DNA of 64,000 nt from Paenibacillus albicereus (GCF_012676905.1 NZ_CP051428.1:2938001-3002000); one strand, 5' to 3'; numbered from the stretch's first letter, positions 1 to 8,759 are shown. A program made the numbers and translations. Notes: a model not told the origin generated them from the letters alone.

Positions 1-1
1 C

Positions 2-1108
2 AGCGCCAGCATCGCGGAGGTGGACAGGCGGTACGGCTACGATCCGCTGCACTTCTTCAAGAGACAGCTCCTATTCGCCGGTCTCGGTACGGGGTTGATG
101 CTCCTTTTGATGAACTTTCGCTATGCGTTCTTCAAGAAGGGCTTCATCCTTTTTTTCATTCCGGCCATGCTCATGCTGCTCATCGTCCCGTTCGTCGCCG
201 ATGAGATCAACGGCGCGAGGAGCTGGATCAACCTGTTCGGCTTCACGATCCAGCCGACCGAGTTCGCCAAGATCGCTCTCATCCTCTATCTCGGCTCGCT
301 CATCGCCAAGAAGGGCGAGCGGTTCCGCAGCTTCAAGCGCGGCCTCGTCCCCGTCATCGTCATCGTCGCGGTCGTCTGCGGCATGATCATGCTGCAGCCG
401 GACCTGGGCTCGTGCCTCGTCATCTGCGCCTGCGCGATGATGATGATCTTCGCCGGAGGCGCCAACCTGCGCCAGCTCGTCGCCTCCGGCTTCTTCGGCG
501 GCATCGCCATCGCGGTCGTCATCGCGATCAGCTTCCTCGTCGACAGCAAAAGCTGGGCCTACCGGCTGGAACGGTTCACGAGCTTTCGCGATCCGCTTGC
601 CGATGCGCTCGGCGCCGGCATGCAGGTGAGCCGCTCGCTGATGGCGCTCGGCCATGGAGGCTTCACCGGCGCCGGCCTCGGCCATAGCGTGCAGAAGGTG
701 CAGTATCTGCCTTTCGCCTACAACGACTTCATCTTCGCCATCATCGGCGAGGAGCTGGGCTTCCTGGGCAGCAGCCTGTTCCTGCTCGTCTTTCTGCTGT
801 TCCTGTGGCGCGGCATCATCGTGGCGCTCCGCTGCCCCGACGTCTACGGCACCGTTGTCGGAGCCGGCATCGTCTCGCTGTTCGCCATCCAGGCGTTCAT
901 CAACATCGGCGGCGTCACCGGCACGATTCCGATGACCGGCGTCACGCTTCCGTTCATCAGCTACGGCGGCTCGTCGCTGCTGGCCTCGCTCATCGCGATG
1001 GGCGTCATGCTGAGCATCTCCCGCGAAGCGAACCGCGACGCAGCCGGCCAGACATCTGCGGAAGCGCCGCTTCGGCCCGCGAGGCGGCAGATGCTGTCCG
1101 ACAACTGA
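2..1108 (+). CDS. ftsW: FtsW/SpoVE-type SEDS peptidoglycan polymerase, 5' end cut by window
   Basis: SEDS-family glycosyltransferase that polymerises lipid II, working with a class B PBP in the membrane. The frame is open from base 2 and reads SASIAEVDRRYGYDPLHFFK, matching the YSAS region after the first membrane helix of FtsW, so the true start lies upstream; a GTG at 20 is only an internal codon. Visible family motifs are QPTEFAKIALILYL, MLQPDLGS, the loop around GAGMQVSRSLMALGHGGFTG, and YLPFAYNDFIFAIIGEELGF, which holds the conserved acidic residue (the Asp of NDF) needed for polymerisation. About eight hydrophobic helices follow and the C-terminus is short and basic. FtsW rather than SpoVE/RodA is preferred because ylaN, its neighbour in B. 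subtilis, lies 2 kb away. Confidence 0.9.
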   Translation, partial: SASIAEVDRRYGYDPLHFFKRQLLFAGLGTGLMLLLMNFRYAFFKKGFILFFIPAMLMLLIVPFVADEINGARSWINLFGFTIQPTEFAKIALILYLGSLIAKKGERFRSFKRGLVPVIVIVAVVCGMIMLQPDLGSCLVICACAMMMIFAGGANLRQLVASGFFGGIAIAVVIAISFLVDSKSWAYRLERFTSFRDPLADALGAGMQVSRSLMALGHGGFTGAGLGHSVQKVQYLPFAYNDFIFAIIGEELGFLGSSLFLLVFLLFLWRGIIVALRCPDVYGTVVGAGIVSLFAIQAFINIGGVTGTIPMTGVTLPFISYGGSSLLASLIAMGVMLSISREANRDAAGQTSAEAPLRPARRQMLSDN

Positions 1109-1124
1109 ATGTTCCGTGCCTATC

Positions 1125-1162
1125 AAGCCCCTTTGCCGGCCTGCCGGACAAAGGGGCTTTTT
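1125..1162 (+). terminator. Rho-independent terminator after ftsW
   Basis: Inverted repeat AAGCCCCTTTG ... CAAAGGGGCTT with an inner CCGG/CCGG stem, followed by a T run, 17 nt after the ftsW stop. Confidence 0.9.
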
Positions 1163-1181
1163 CAACCGGATTGGAGACACG

Positions 1182-1213
1182 AAAAAAGCCTGTCCCGCTT
1201 GAACGGAACAGGC
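1182..1213 (-). terminator. Rho-independent terminator of the Asp23 gene
   Basis: On the minus strand GCCTGTTCCG ... CGGGACAGGC is followed by six T, just after the Asp23-family stop codon. Confidence 0.88.
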
Positions 1214-1223
1214 GAAGCTAACC

Positions 1224-1616
1224 CTACTTGACCAAACGGCTGCCGCCCGGGGCGGGCTCGTCCGCCGTCTCTTCCTTGAACAACACGCCGTCGACCTTGA
1301 CGTTCACCTCGACGACATGAAGGCCGGTCATGTTCTCGACGGCCTCGCGCACGCCAAGCTGCAGCTGCCGGCATACTTCCTGGATCGGAATTCCGTACTG
1401 CACGATGACGCGCAGGTCGATCGCCGCCTCCAGCTGTCCGACCTCGACCGTGACGCCCTTCTGGGCATTCTTGCCGCTCAGCCGCTTCGCCAGCCCTTCG
1501 GAGATGCCGCCCGACATGGCGGCGATACCCGGCGTCTCGAGCGCGGCGAGGCCTGCGATCGTTGCGACTACGTCATCCGAAATCCGAATCATTCCCGTTT
1601 CAAGATCTTCCGCCAC
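1224..1616 (-). CDS. Asp23/Gls24 family envelope stress protein
   Basis: 130-residue member of the Asp23/Gls24 (DUF322) family, as in B. subtilis YqhY/YloU. The family localises near the membrane and is linked to envelope stress or to control of lipid synthesis. Typical core seen: IRISDDVVATIAGLAALETPG near the N-terminus, GVTVEVGQLEAAIDLRVIVQYG in the middle (two hydrophobic strands) and VENMTGLHVVEVNVKVDGV towards the end. Start is GTG at 1616, preceded by AAGGGGTGG; no ATG fits the conserved N-terminus. It is monocistronic with its own terminator and is transcribed away from the divergent antiporter gene. The exact paralogue cannot be decided here. Confidence 0.88.
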   Translation of the reverse strand: MAEDLETGMIRISDDVVATIAGLAALETPGIAAMSGGISEGLAKRLSGKNAQKGVTVEVGQLEAAIDLRVIVQYGIPIQEVCRQLQLGVREAVENMTGLHVVEVNVKVDGVLFKEETADEPAPGGSRLVK

Positions 1617-1708
1617 GACGCTCCACCCCTTCGTTTGACTCCACTTTCATCCATTGTAAAGGATGCGCTCTCGGAATTGCAAGAACGCGTAGAAGCCTCC
1701 CTCGCTCG

Positions 1709-1737
1709 TTTACTTTAGTCCTTGAATTGGTTATAGT
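1709..1737 (+). promoter_or_regulatory. Candidate SigA promoter of the cation antiporter
   Basis: TTTACT and TATAGT with a 17-nt spacer, about 55 nt before the antiporter start. The -35 box is weak. Confidence 0.45.
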
Positions 1738-1792
1738 AAGATACAGATTTTGCCGGTTCCCGACCGGCGCATTCTTGGATAAGAGGTGCCTT

Positions 1793-2872
1793 ATGGCCAA
1801 GCGACGCCAGCTGTTCTACGCGGGACTCGTCCTCACGTTCGTCGTGAGCGGGCTCGCCCACTATCTCCATTGGAACGAAATGCTTCAGTTCGCCGTGTCG
1901 GCGATCTCGGTCATTTTCGTCGCCGGCTTTCTCGGTCAGGCGACGGAATCGGTCGCCCATTACGCCGGCCAGCGGCTGGGAGGCTTCCTCAATGCCACGT
2001 TCGGCAACGCGGCGGAGCTGATTATCGCGATCTTCCTCGTGAAGGCCGGCTCGTTCGAGACCGTCAAGGCCAGCCTTACCGGCTCAATCATCGGCAACCT
2101 GCTGCTCGTGCTCGGCCTCAGCATCCTGCTCGGCGGCCTCAAGTTCAAGGAGCAGCGCTACAACGTGCAGCTCGCCACCCATAACTCGACGCTGATGATT
2201 TTGGCCGTCGTCGCCCTCTTCATCCCGGCGACATTCGTCACGTCGGAGCATTTCAGCTTCCGTCAAGACCAGATCCTGAGCATTACGGTCGCGATCATCC
2301 TGATCGTCAGCTATCTGCTCTGGCTCGTGTTCTCGATGGTCACCCACAAGGACATGCTGTCCGAGATGGAGGACAAGGCCGAGGCGGGAGCGGACGCTCA
2401 CGCGGATGAGCCGCTGTGGACCCTCAAGCGCTCGGTGCTCTACCTTGTCGTCGCGACCGTCATGGTCGCCTTCGTCAGCGAATGGCTCGTCGGGACGCTG
2501 CACAGCGTATCGGAGCGCTTCGGCCTGTCCGAGCTGTTCATCGGCGCCTTCGTCGTCGCGATCGTCGGCAATGCGGCCGAGCACAGCGCGGCCATCATGC
2601 TCGCGATGAAAAACAAGATGGGCGCCGCCGTCGAAATCGCGGTCGGCTCGAGCCTGCAGATCGCGCTGTTCGTGGCGCCGGTGCTCGTCCTCATCAGCGG
2701 ATTTTTCGGCCCGACGATGGATATCGTCTTCACCCCGATCGAGCTGGCCGCCATCGCCGTCTCGGTCTTCATCGCCAAGGCCGTATCGAGCGACGGACGC
2801 ACGAACTGGTACGAGGGCTTCCTGCTCGTCATGGTGTACATCATTCTGGGCTTCGCCTTCTTCCTCGTGTAG
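1793..2872 (+). CDS. cax: Ca2+/H+ antiporter (CaCA family, YfkE/ChaA-like)
   Basis: 359-residue integral membrane cation/proton exchanger that expels Ca2+ using the proton gradient. Two inverted halves each carry the CaCA alpha-repeat signature: [17 protein letters not shown] near residue 70 and [18 protein letters not shown] near residue 265, with the ion-binding Glu in each. About eleven hydrophobic segments are split by an acidic loop ([15 protein letters not shown], about residues 190-205), typical of the family. ATG at 1793 was chosen because AAGAGGTG lies just upstream and the protein then begins MAKRRQLF before the first helix; the frame is open further upstream but has no site there. 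Monocistronic between a weak promoter and a strong bidirectional terminator. Confidence 0.93.
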   Translation: MAKRRQLFYAGLVLTFVVSGLAHYLHWNEMLQFAVSAISVIFVAGFLGQATESVAHYAGQRLGGFLNATFGNAAELIIAIFLVKAGSFETVKASLTGSIIGNLLLVLGLSILLGGLKFKEQRYNVQLATHNSTLMILAVVALFIPATFVTSEHFSFRQDQILSITVAIILIVSYLLWLVFSMVTHKDMLSEMEDKAEAGADAHADEPLWTLKRSVLYLVVATVMVAFVSEWLVGTLHSVSERFGLSELFIGAFVVAIVGNAAEHSAAIMLAMKNKMGAAVEIAVGSSLQIALFVAPVLVLISGFFGPTMDIVFTPIELAAIAVSVFIAKAVSSDGRTNWYEGFLLVMVYIILGFAFFLV

Positions 2873-2893
2873 CGGTCACCGCCGCGAGGAATC

Positions 2894-2935
2894 AAAAAAG
2901 CGGCACCGCTGTCTGTCGACGCGGCGCCGCTTTTT
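2894..2935. terminator. Bidirectional terminator between the antiporter gene and ylaN
   Basis: AGCGGCACCGC ... GCGGCGCCGCT with A6 on one side and T5 on the other; serves the convergent genes on both strands. Confidence 0.88.
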
Positions 2936-2959
2936 GGGTTGCCTTCGGTTCGGTTCATC

Positions 2960-3256
2960 CTATAGAAGCTGGGATTTTTGGTCCAGCGCTTCGTACAATT
3001 GAGCCAAGTTGCGCTCCAGCTTGCTGATGATGGCCTTCCCTGCCAATTCCTCGATCAGGCCAGCCCGCACCGCAAAGTCCACTTCCCGGGAAAAACCGTA
3101 CATCTGGGTATCCAGAACCTCTTCGTACAGAGGACATTTGCGGGTTGCAAGATTTTCCATCTGCACTTCGATGAGCTTCTCGATCTTGTTTGCGTCATCC
3201 TGCAGCAGTTGAACCGCCTTCTGATGCAGATGGACCAGAACTTCCGGTGAAGACAT
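2960..3256 (-). CDS. ylaN: YlaN family protein
   Basis: 98-residue soluble YlaN homologue. The family core is intact: [40 protein letters not shown] and [16 protein letters not shown]. YlaN is small, all-helical and essential in B. subtilis under standard conditions. In Staphylococcus aureus it has been described as an Fe(II)-binding protein that acts on Fur and affects iron use. The Cys in the [11 protein letters not shown] motif is retained. Start ATG at 3256 follows GGGGGGAAACT. In B. subtilis ylaN sits beside ftsW (ylaO); here the pair is separated by two genes, a partial conservation that supports both calls. Confidence 0.92.
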   Translation of the reverse strand: MSSPEVLVHLHQKAVQLLQDDANKIEKLIEVQMENLATRKCPLYEEVLDTQMYGFSREVDFAVRAGLIEELAGKAIISKLERNLAQLYEALDQKSQLL

Positions 3257-3347
3257 AGTTTCCCCCCCTGTGCGGATGTCTCGCCGTGGTTGTCATTGGT
3301 TTGCCTAATATCTCTAATAGTAGACGATTCGGGGGGAATACACAAGG

Positions 3348-3394
3348 ACAAACAAAGAGGGCGGCTCTGCCCGCCTGACGGGTAGAGTCGCCCT
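3348..3394 (-). terminator. Terminator of the HPr-like gene
   Basis: Minus strand GGGCGACTCTACCCG ... GCGGGCAGAGCCGCCC followed by TCTTTGTTT. Confidence 0.8.
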
Positions 3395-3403
3395 TTGCCG
3401 GCT

Positions 3404-3646
3404 TTATTCGCCGATGATCGTAATGTTGAGGTTGTGCTTGGCGAATACTTCGGCAAGCGCCTTTTTCGCCTCGTCGGCGTCAGGCCCGTGGACGTGAAGC
3501 TCGTAGGAATGCGTACCCACCAGTGTCGTGAACAGACCGAGGATGCTCTTCACGTCGATGTACTTGTTTTCGGCTTGCAGTACGATCGACGAGCGGAACC
3601 GGCTGGCAACTTGGGAAATTTCTACGATAGCCGCATTGTTGGACAT
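3404..3646 (-). CDS. HPr-domain protein lacking the phosphorylatable His (Crh-like)
   Basis: 80-residue HPr fold protein. The segment SRFRSSIVLQAENKYIDVKS aligns without gaps to the second and third strands of HPr and carries the KSILGL motif, whose Ser (residue 34) corresponds to the regulatory Ser46 of HPr/Crh. The equivalent of catalytic His15 is missing: the protein starts MSNNAAIVEISQVA, so Asn3 falls at that position and the whole first beta strand is absent. It cannot be a PTS phosphocarrier; a regulatory, Crh-like role through HPr kinase and CcpA is inferred. Start ATG at 3646 has an excellent AGGGAGGAATACCC site, and no in-frame upstream extension exists. Monocistronic. Confidence 0.75.
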   Translation of the reverse strand: MSNNAAIVEISQVASRFRSSIVLQAENKYIDVKSILGLFTTLVGTHSYELHVHGPDADEAKKALAEVFAKHNLNITIIGE

Positions 3647-3760
3647 GGGTATTCCTCCCTGTTAAAAACATAAGAAAACGTTTCCTCCATCATACTCCGA
3701 AACGCTTCCCCGTTCAAGACGGACAGGTTATATTTACCCGAATTCCCTCTTGCGAACCAT

Positions 3761-4876
3761 CTACTTCAATCGCTCGGGATTGAGTCCCTCCAGCTCCGGC
3801 AGCACGAACAGCCCGTCCTTGCGGATCAGCACGTCGTCGAAGTAGACCTCTCCGCCGCCGTACTCGGGACGCTGGATGAGCACGAGGTCCCAGTGGACCG
3901 CGGACCGGTTGCCGTTGTCCGCTTCCTCATAGGCTTGGCCCGGCGTGAAGTGCAGCGAGCCGGCGATCTTCTCGTCGAACAGCGTATCGTTCATCGGATG
4001 CAGGATGTACGGGTTGAAGCCGAGGCTGAATTCGCCGATGAAGCGGGCGCCTTCGTCCGTGTCGAGAATCTCGTTGATCCGGTCGGTGTCGCTGCTGGTC
4101 GCCTTCACGATGCGGCCGTTCTCGAACGTGAAGGAGATGTTCTCGAACGTCACGCCCGAGTTCACGCTGGAAGTGTTGTACGTGATCGTGCCCTGCACGG
4201 AGTCGCGGATCGGCGCCGTGTACAGCTCTCCGTCCGGAATGTTCCGCTCGCCGGCGCATTTGACGGAACCGATGCCTTTGATCGAGAAGCTCAGGTCCGT
4301 ACCCGGTCCGACGATGCGGACCTTGTCCGTGCGGTCCATCAGCTGCTGGAGCGGCGTCATCGCTTCTTCCATGCGGCTGTAGTCGAGGTTGCAGACGTCG
4401 AAGTAGAAGTCCTCGAACGCCTCGGTGCTCATTTTGGCGAGCTGGGACATCGAGGCGCTCGGATAGCGCAGCACGACCCATTTCGTCTTCTTGACGCGGA
4501 TTTCGGAGTGCACCGGGTGGGAGTAGAGCTGCTGGTACAGCTTCATCTTATCCTCCGGCACGTCCGACAGCTCGTTCACGTTTTCGCCCGAGCGGATGCC
4601 TATGTAGCCTTGCATCTGCTTCATGCGCTCCTGGTCGAGCTTCGACCAGAGCTCGATCTGCTCCGGAGTCGCGTGCAGCAGCATCGAACGAAGGACGGAA
4701 CGGTCGCTCGTCTCCACGAACGGCCGTCCGCCGGCGCGGGCTACTTCTTCCACGAGGCATTTGGCCAGTTCACGCTCCGGGCCGATCATGTCGATCAGGA
4801 TGTTCTCGCCGGGCTGGACGCGCACGGAGTGGCGGACCAGGTTGGCGGCTAATGTTTGCAGGCGCGGATCGCGCAT
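3761..4876 (-). CDS. ampS: M29 family aminopeptidase (AmpS/PepS-type)
   Basis: 371-residue cytoplasmic metallo-aminopeptidase of family M29, which removes N-terminal residues from peptides using two divalent metal ions. Expected ligand regions are present: the Glu of RNIPDGELYTAP (about residue 215), the Glu of RFIGEFSLGFNP (about 282), the His of GSLHFTPGQAYEE (about 310) and the HWD near 328. Length matches AmpS/PepS. ATG at 4876 was chosen because GAGGAGGT lies 8 nt upstream and the protein then begins MRDPRLQTLAANLV, typical of the family; an ATG 13 codons earlier lacks a site. No clear terminator follows. Confidence 0.93.
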   Translation of the reverse strand: MRDPRLQTLAANLVRHSVRVQPGENILIDMIGPERELAKCLVEEVARAGGRPFVETSDRSVLRSMLLHATPEQIELWSKLDQERMKQMQGYIGIRSGENVNELSDVPEDKMKLYQQLYSHPVHSEIRVKKTKWVVLRYPSASMSQLAKMSTEAFEDFYFDVCNLDYSRMEEAMTPLQQLMDRTDKVRIVGPGTDLSFSIKGIGSVKCAGERNIPDGELYTAPIRDSVQGTITYNTSSVNSGVTFENISFTFENGRIVKATSSDTDRINEILDTDEGARFIGEFSLGFNPYILHPMNDTLFDEKIAGSLHFTPGQAYEEADNGNRSAVHWDLVLIQRPEYGGGEVYFDDVLIRKDGLFVLPELEGLNPERLK

Positions 4877-4960
4877 GGCTGCATACCTCCTCGTATAGAT
4901 GAATTCCGTACCCATCCTACCATGAGCATTCGCGCTTCTGCACGGCTAAGCGTTATTGCA

Positions 4961-5599
4961 TCATGGTTTCGTATCGAAGCGGAATCGGAGCGTGCGCTCC
5001 TCCTCGGATCGTCCTTCTCCGGCCGAAAACAAGAGCCGGGACCGCTCCGTCAGCTCGACCGGCACGAGCCGGTGGCGATCGACGATCAGCTCGTAGCTCA
5101 TGCCGGCCGCTTGCAGCGGACGGCCGGGGGAGAGCCGCTTGCCCTCCGCGCTCAGCCGCTTGCTCCAGAGCGCGGCCGCACGGCTGGCATCCGGCTCGAT
5201 CATCAGCACCGCCTCGTCCCCGTCCGAGCGGGCTTCGTCCAAGCGGACGCTCGCCGCCTGATCCAGCAGCCCCTCCAGCAGCGCCGAAGGATTATAGCTG
5301 TCCTCGCCGCCGATCCGGATGCCATCGCCGGTTCGCGCCGGCGCTCCGTCGGCAGCCCCCAGCAGCCGCAAGCCGTCATGCCGGCGCACTTCGCCCGTCC
5401 AGTTCTCCTGCCTGGGAGAGCCGGTCTCGGTAAGCGCGAAGCGGTAGCTTTCCGGAGCGGACAGCCCCGATACGGCGAGGCGGAGCAGCTCTCGCGGCGA
5501 GCGCTCCGCGGAGGCGCCGGCGCAGGCGGCGAGCAGCGCTGCCGTCGCCAGGAGGACCAGCAGCGCCTGCGCGAATTTCCTGAGGACGAGCAAGGACAT
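4961..5599 (-). CDS. Predicted lipoprotein of unknown function
   Basis: 212-residue secreted lipoprotein. Signal peptide: a basic N-terminus (LRKF), a hydrophobic stretch ALLVLLATAALL and a lipobox LLAAC with Cys26. The mature part has paired strands such as ESYRFALTETGSPRQENWTG and a later SYELIVDRHRLVPVEL, a pattern reminiscent of LolA-like lipoprotein-carrier folds in Gram-positive surface lipoproteins, but the match is too weak for a name. ATG at 5599 (AAAGGTG upstream) is preferred to the GTG three codons earlier. It is divergent from rpsD and shares the 5.6-5.69 kb gap with its promoter. Confidence 0.65.
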   Translation of the reverse strand: MSLLVLRKFAQALLVLLATAALLAACAGASAERSPRELLRLAVSGLSAPESYRFALTETGSPRQENWTGEVRRHDGLRLLGAADGAPARTGDGIRIGGEDSYNPSALLEGLLDQAASVRLDEARSDGDEAVLMIEPDASRAAALWSKRLSAEGKRLSPGRPLQAAGMSYELIVDRHRLVPVELTERSRLLFSAGEGRSEEERTLRFRFDTKP

Positions 5600-5687
5600 C
5601 GATACCACACCTTTCGTTCCTATTCCCTAGGATTCTCCCACGTCCTCCGATCCCTTATGCAGAACATGCGGCAGGGGTCCGATTCTC

Positions 5688-5717
5688 TTGACATGTCGAA
5701 CCTGAATCCTTTAGAAT
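5688..5717 (+). promoter_or_regulatory. SigA promoter of rpsD
   Basis: Perfect TTGACA, 18-nt spacer, TAGAAT (one mismatch). The predicted transcript starts near 5724, leaving a leader of about 165 nt. Confidence 0.85.
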
Positions 5718-5723
5718 TAGGTG

Positions 5724-5888
5724 TTGAATACAGGCCAACGGTTTTGTGACACCCTCATGGGTGCTGCAGCTGCGGGGGCAGCGGCTGAACTTCCCCTTCA
5801 GGTCATGGCTCGTCCATGTTCATGCAGCATTCGGCGAAACATTGGACCCTTTTCAAACATTCCATTTGAAGAAGGAGCTACACCCAAT
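5724..5888 (+). promoter_or_regulatory. rpsD leader, probable S4 autoregulatory element
   Basis: A 165-nt untranslated leader lies between the strong promoter and rpsD. It can fold into several short helices, for example CACCC/GGGTG near 5750-5763, CAGC/GCTG around 5767-5787 and CATGG/CCATG near 5804-5818. Firmicute rpsD genes are known to carry an S4-binding leader that represses translation when free S4 is in excess. Position and length fit; the specific pseudoknot was not proven. Confidence 0.55.
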
Positions 5889-6494
5889 ATGTCACGTTAT
5901 ACAGGTCCCAAGTTTAAACTCAGCCGCCGCCTCGGCATCTCCCTGAGCGGCACCGGCAAAGAACTCGCGAAGCGCGCTTTCCCTCCGGGCCAGCACGGCC
6001 AAGCGAGCCAGCGCAAAAAAGTGAGCGGCTACGGCTTGCAGCTCGCGGAAAAGCAAAAGCTCCGCCACATGTACGGCGTGAACGAAAAGCAATTCCGCAA
6101 CCTGTTCGACAAAGCCTCGAAAATCAAAGGTATTTCCGGCGAGAACTTCATGTTCCTGCTTGAAAGCCGCCTGGACAACCTTGTCTACCGTCTTGCCTTC
6201 GCCAACTCCCGTGCAGGCGCTCGCCAGCTCGTAGCGCACGGCCACGTGACGGTCAACGGCAAGAAAGTCGACATCGCTTCGTACCAAGTCCTGCCTGGCG
6301 ACGTGATCGGCCTGCGCGAGCGCAGCCGCTCCCTCAAGCTGGTCAAAGAAGCGATGGAAGGTCGTCATCACCTCCCGACGTACCTTGAATTCAACGAGCA
6401 AGCTCTCGAAGGCAAGTACATCCGCCTGCCAGAGCGCAGCGAGCTGAGCTCCGACATCGACGAAAAGCAAATCGTCGAGTTCTACAGCCGTTAA
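5889..6494 (+). CDS. rpsD: 30S ribosomal protein S4
   Basis: 201-residue primary 16S rRNA-binding protein of the 30S subunit and translational repressor of its own mRNA. Full S4 pattern: [20 protein letters not shown] at the start, [20 protein letters not shown], then an S4 RNA-binding domain from [20 protein letters not shown] through [18 protein letters not shown]. The N-terminal Cys4 zinc site of some S4 proteins is absent, as in many Firmicutes (C-minus form). ATG at 5889 follows GAAGGAGC, and upstream in-frame codons have no similarity to S4. Monocistronic, with a strong promoter and terminator. Confidence 0.98.
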   Translation: MSRYTGPKFKLSRRLGISLSGTGKELAKRAFPPGQHGQASQRKKVSGYGLQLAEKQKLRHMYGVNEKQFRNLFDKASKIKGISGENFMFLLESRLDNLVYRLAFANSRAGARQLVAHGHVTVNGKKVDIASYQVLPGDVIGLRERSRSLKLVKEAMEGRHHLPTYLEFNEQALEGKYIRLPERSELSSDIDEKQIVEFYSR

Positions 6495-6511
6495 TCCGGT
6501 CTGTAGACTCA

Positions 6512-6546
6512 AAAGCCTCGCGGCTTATGCCGCGAGGCTTTTTTGC
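6512..6546 (+). terminator. rpsD terminator
   Basis: AGCCTCGCGG-CTTATG-CCGCGAGGCT followed by six T. Confidence 0.93.
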
Positions 6547-6629
6547 GCGCTCATTGCGAGCAGGCTGGAAAAAAACCGTTCCCGCCGAAAGATTCAAGGC
6601 AGGAACGGCTTTGGAGCGGAGGATGGCGC

Positions 6630-8171
6630 TCAGGACTTCCCGGCTTCCTCGGCTGCCGCCGCGCTTGTCGCCGCCACGGGCAACATCGGCTCTGCCTTGG
6701 GAGCAGCCGCGGCTGCCGGCGGCACCGCGCGCGACGTCAGGCTGCGCATCAGCTCGTTGACGTCGATGCCGGCGACGCTCTTGAGCATCTCGGGCGCCGT
6801 CGCCATCAGGTCGGTCACGTAATTGGACAGGCGCGCCGCGCCGGCGCCGTTGCCCGTATCGACGACCGTCAGCTTGTCGATCGACTTGATCGGCTCCGCG
6901 ACGTTCGCGGCCAGCTCCGGCAGCATCTTGACGATGATGTCGAGGACGGCGGCTTCGCCGAACTTCTCGAACGCCTGAGCGAGCTTTTCCTTCGCTTCGG
7001 CTTCGGCCAGGCCGCGCAGGCGGATGACTTCCGCTTCCGCCGAGCCTTTGGCGCGCTCGGCGTCGGCGAGCGCCTGGCCTTCGAGCCGCTTCTGCTCCGC
7101 CATCGCGTGGGCTTCGGCCTCGATGCGGTATTTCAGCGCGTCCGCCGCGCGGTACTGCTTCTCCTTGTCCGCTTCGGCCGCCTGAACGACGGCGTACCGA
7201 TCGGCGTCCGCCTTTTTCTTGACCTCGGAATCATACTGCTTCTCGCGCCGCAGAATCTCCTTCGTCTCGAGATCGATCTCGCGCTCCTTGCGGACCAGCT
7301 CGACCTGCATCTGCTCCTCGACGACCTGCTGCTTGATGCGGGCTTCCTGGATCGTATACGCCTGGTCGGCATCCGCCTTGGCCGTATCCTGCTCCTTCTT
7401 GAACGCCGCCACCTTCAGCTGGTTCTCCTTGGACGCCTCGGCGATGTTCGTATCGCGCAGCAGCTCGGCCTTCTGGCCTTCCTCCTCCGCCATCGCCTTC
7501 TGAATCCGCGAGTCCCGCACGGCCTGGGCCTCGGCGATCTCCGCATCCCGCTTGACGGCAGCGATGCGCGGCTTGCCGAGCGCATCCAGATAGCCATGGC
7601 GGTCGCGCAGATCCTTGATCGTGAACGAGACGATCTGCAGGCCCATCTTCTTGAGGTCCTTGGCCGCGACCGACTGCACTTCCTGCGCGAACCGATCCCG
7701 GTTGCGGTACACCTCTTCCACCGTCATCGAACCGAGAATCGCCCGCAGATGGCCCTCCAGCACTTCCTGCGCCTCGCTCTTGAGCGCCTCGACCGGCTTG
7801 CCCATGAACTGTTCGGCGGCCGTCGCGACATCCTCGACCGAGCCTCCGATCTTGATGATGGCGACGCCGTCGGCCATGACCGGCACGCCCTGCTCCGTGT
7901 ACACCTCCGGCGTGGAGACGTCCAGCTTCATCGACAGCAGCGACAGGAACTCCGCCTGCTGGAACACCGGCAGGATGAAGGCGCCTCCGCCGCGGACGAT
8001 CTTGATGCTCCGGCCCGACTCGTCGCTGGCGACATTGCTCGAGCCGAGGAACGAACCGGTGACGATCATCGCCTCATCGGGACCGACCGTCTTGTAGCGA
8101 GCCCAGAAAGCGAGGCCCAGCAAGACGATGACGCCGACAACGATTGCAGGTATTACGAGATACTCCGGCAT
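6630..8171 (-). CDS. floT: Flotillin-like protein FloT (YuaG)
   Basis: 513-residue membrane scaffold protein of functional membrane microdomains; flotillins affect membrane fluidity and the assembly of signalling and secretion proteins. One N-terminal membrane segment (residues 4-22, VIPAIVVGVIVLLGLAFW), an SPFH/PHB domain to about residue 200 (VGPDEAMIVTG, GGGAFILPVFQQAEFLSLL) and a long Glu/Ala-rich flotillin coiled coil at about 205-400 with AEAEVIRL and EAEA repeats. The C-terminus is Ala/Pro-rich. It follows the NfeD gene with a one-base TAATG overlap and has GAGAGGAGACC as its site, so the two are translationally coupled, as in the B. subtilis yuaF-yuaG(floT) operon. Confidence 0.95.
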   Translation of the reverse strand: MPEYLVIPAIVVGVIVLLGLAFWARYKTVGPDEAMIVTGSFLGSSNVASDESGRSIKIVRGGGAFILPVFQQAEFLSLLSMKLDVSTPEVYTEQGVPVMADGVAIIKIGGSVEDVATAAEQFMGKPVEALKSEAQEVLEGHLRAILGSMTVEEVYRNRDRFAQEVQSVAAKDLKKMGLQIVSFTIKDLRDRHGYLDALGKPRIAAVKRDAEIAEAQAVRDSRIQKAMAEEEGQKAELLRDTNIAEASKENQLKVAAFKKEQDTAKADADQAYTIQEARIKQQVVEEQMQVELVRKEREIDLETKEILRREKQYDSEVKKKADADRYAVVQAAEADKEKQYRAADALKYRIEAEAHAMAEQKRLEGQALADAERAKGSAEAEVIRLRGLAEAEAKEKLAQAFEKFGEAAVLDIIVKMLPELAANVAEPIKSIDKLTVVDTGNGAGAARLSNYVTDLMATAPEMLKSVAGIDVNELMRSLTSRAVPPAAAAAPKAEPMLPVAATSAAAAEEAGKS

Positions 8172-8710
8172 TACAGGTCTCCTCTCTCATTCATCATGGC
8201 GACCGAGAGCGCGTCCGGCTTGACCTCGACGACGACGACACGGCTGCCGGCCGGAATATCCCGGCCCTCGAAGCTCTCCGCCGTGTGGTTCGTGACGCCT
8301 GCGCCGATCCGGATCAGCACCTCGCCGCATCCTTGGGCGGGAATCGGAGTGATGACCTCGCCGATCGTCCCGCCCAGCTCCCGGACCGAATACCCGGATG
8401 ACGTCTCGCTGTTCCTCATCGGCTTCACGTAGAAAAAGAACATCGCCATCGAGCCGGCGATCGCGATCATCGCCGCAAGGCCTGCGGTCGCGGCCGCGCC
8501 GAGCTCGGCATACTTCTCCAGCATGAGGCCGGCACCGCCGAACGCGGTGACTCCGCCTGCCAGCGCAGCCGGCTGGAAAATGCCTCCGGCATCCGCCGAG
8601 AGGAAATCCAGCGCTCCGTCGAGCGCCGAGCTGAGCAGGTCGCCGAGCACGACGCTGACGAGCGCGAACAGCACGCCGAAAGCCAAGCAGGACAAATACA
8701 GCGTCTCCAT
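8171..8710 (-). CDS. yuaF: NfeD family membrane protein (YuaF-like)
   Basis: 179-residue partner of flotillin. N-terminal hydrophobic segment (ETLYLSCLAFGVLFALVSVV), a second pair of helices around residues 70-110 (GLAAMIAIAGSMAMFFFYV) and a C-terminal OB-fold NfeD domain (IGEVITPIPAQGCGEVLIRI ... GRDIPAGSRVVVVEVKPDAL). NfeD proteins are nearly always encoded next to SPFH proteins and are thought to anchor or regulate them. ATG at 8710 is chosen because GGGGGGTG precedes it at a good distance; the GTG three codons earlier overlaps that site. First gene of the operon, 50 nt behind a SigW-type promoter. Confidence 0.9.
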   Translation of the reverse strand: METLYLSCLAFGVLFALVSVVLGDLLSSALDGALDFLSADAGGIFQPAALAGGVTAFGGAGLMLEKYAELGAAATAGLAAMIAIAGSMAMFFFYVKPMRNSETSSGYSVRELGGTIGEVITPIPAQGCGEVLIRIGAGVTNHTAESFEGRDIPAGSRVVVVEVKPDALSVAMMNERGDL

Positions 8711-8759
8711 TTCACTCACCCCCCATTATTGGAAGCGATTGTAACCGCCTGGTCTTCTA

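Noticed and set aside
6543-8432. Long plus-strand open frame opposite floT and the NfeD gene
   Set aside because: It is antisense to two clearly conserved genes, has no ribosome binding site and its His/Arg/Leu-rich composition is the usual shadow of GC-rich genes.
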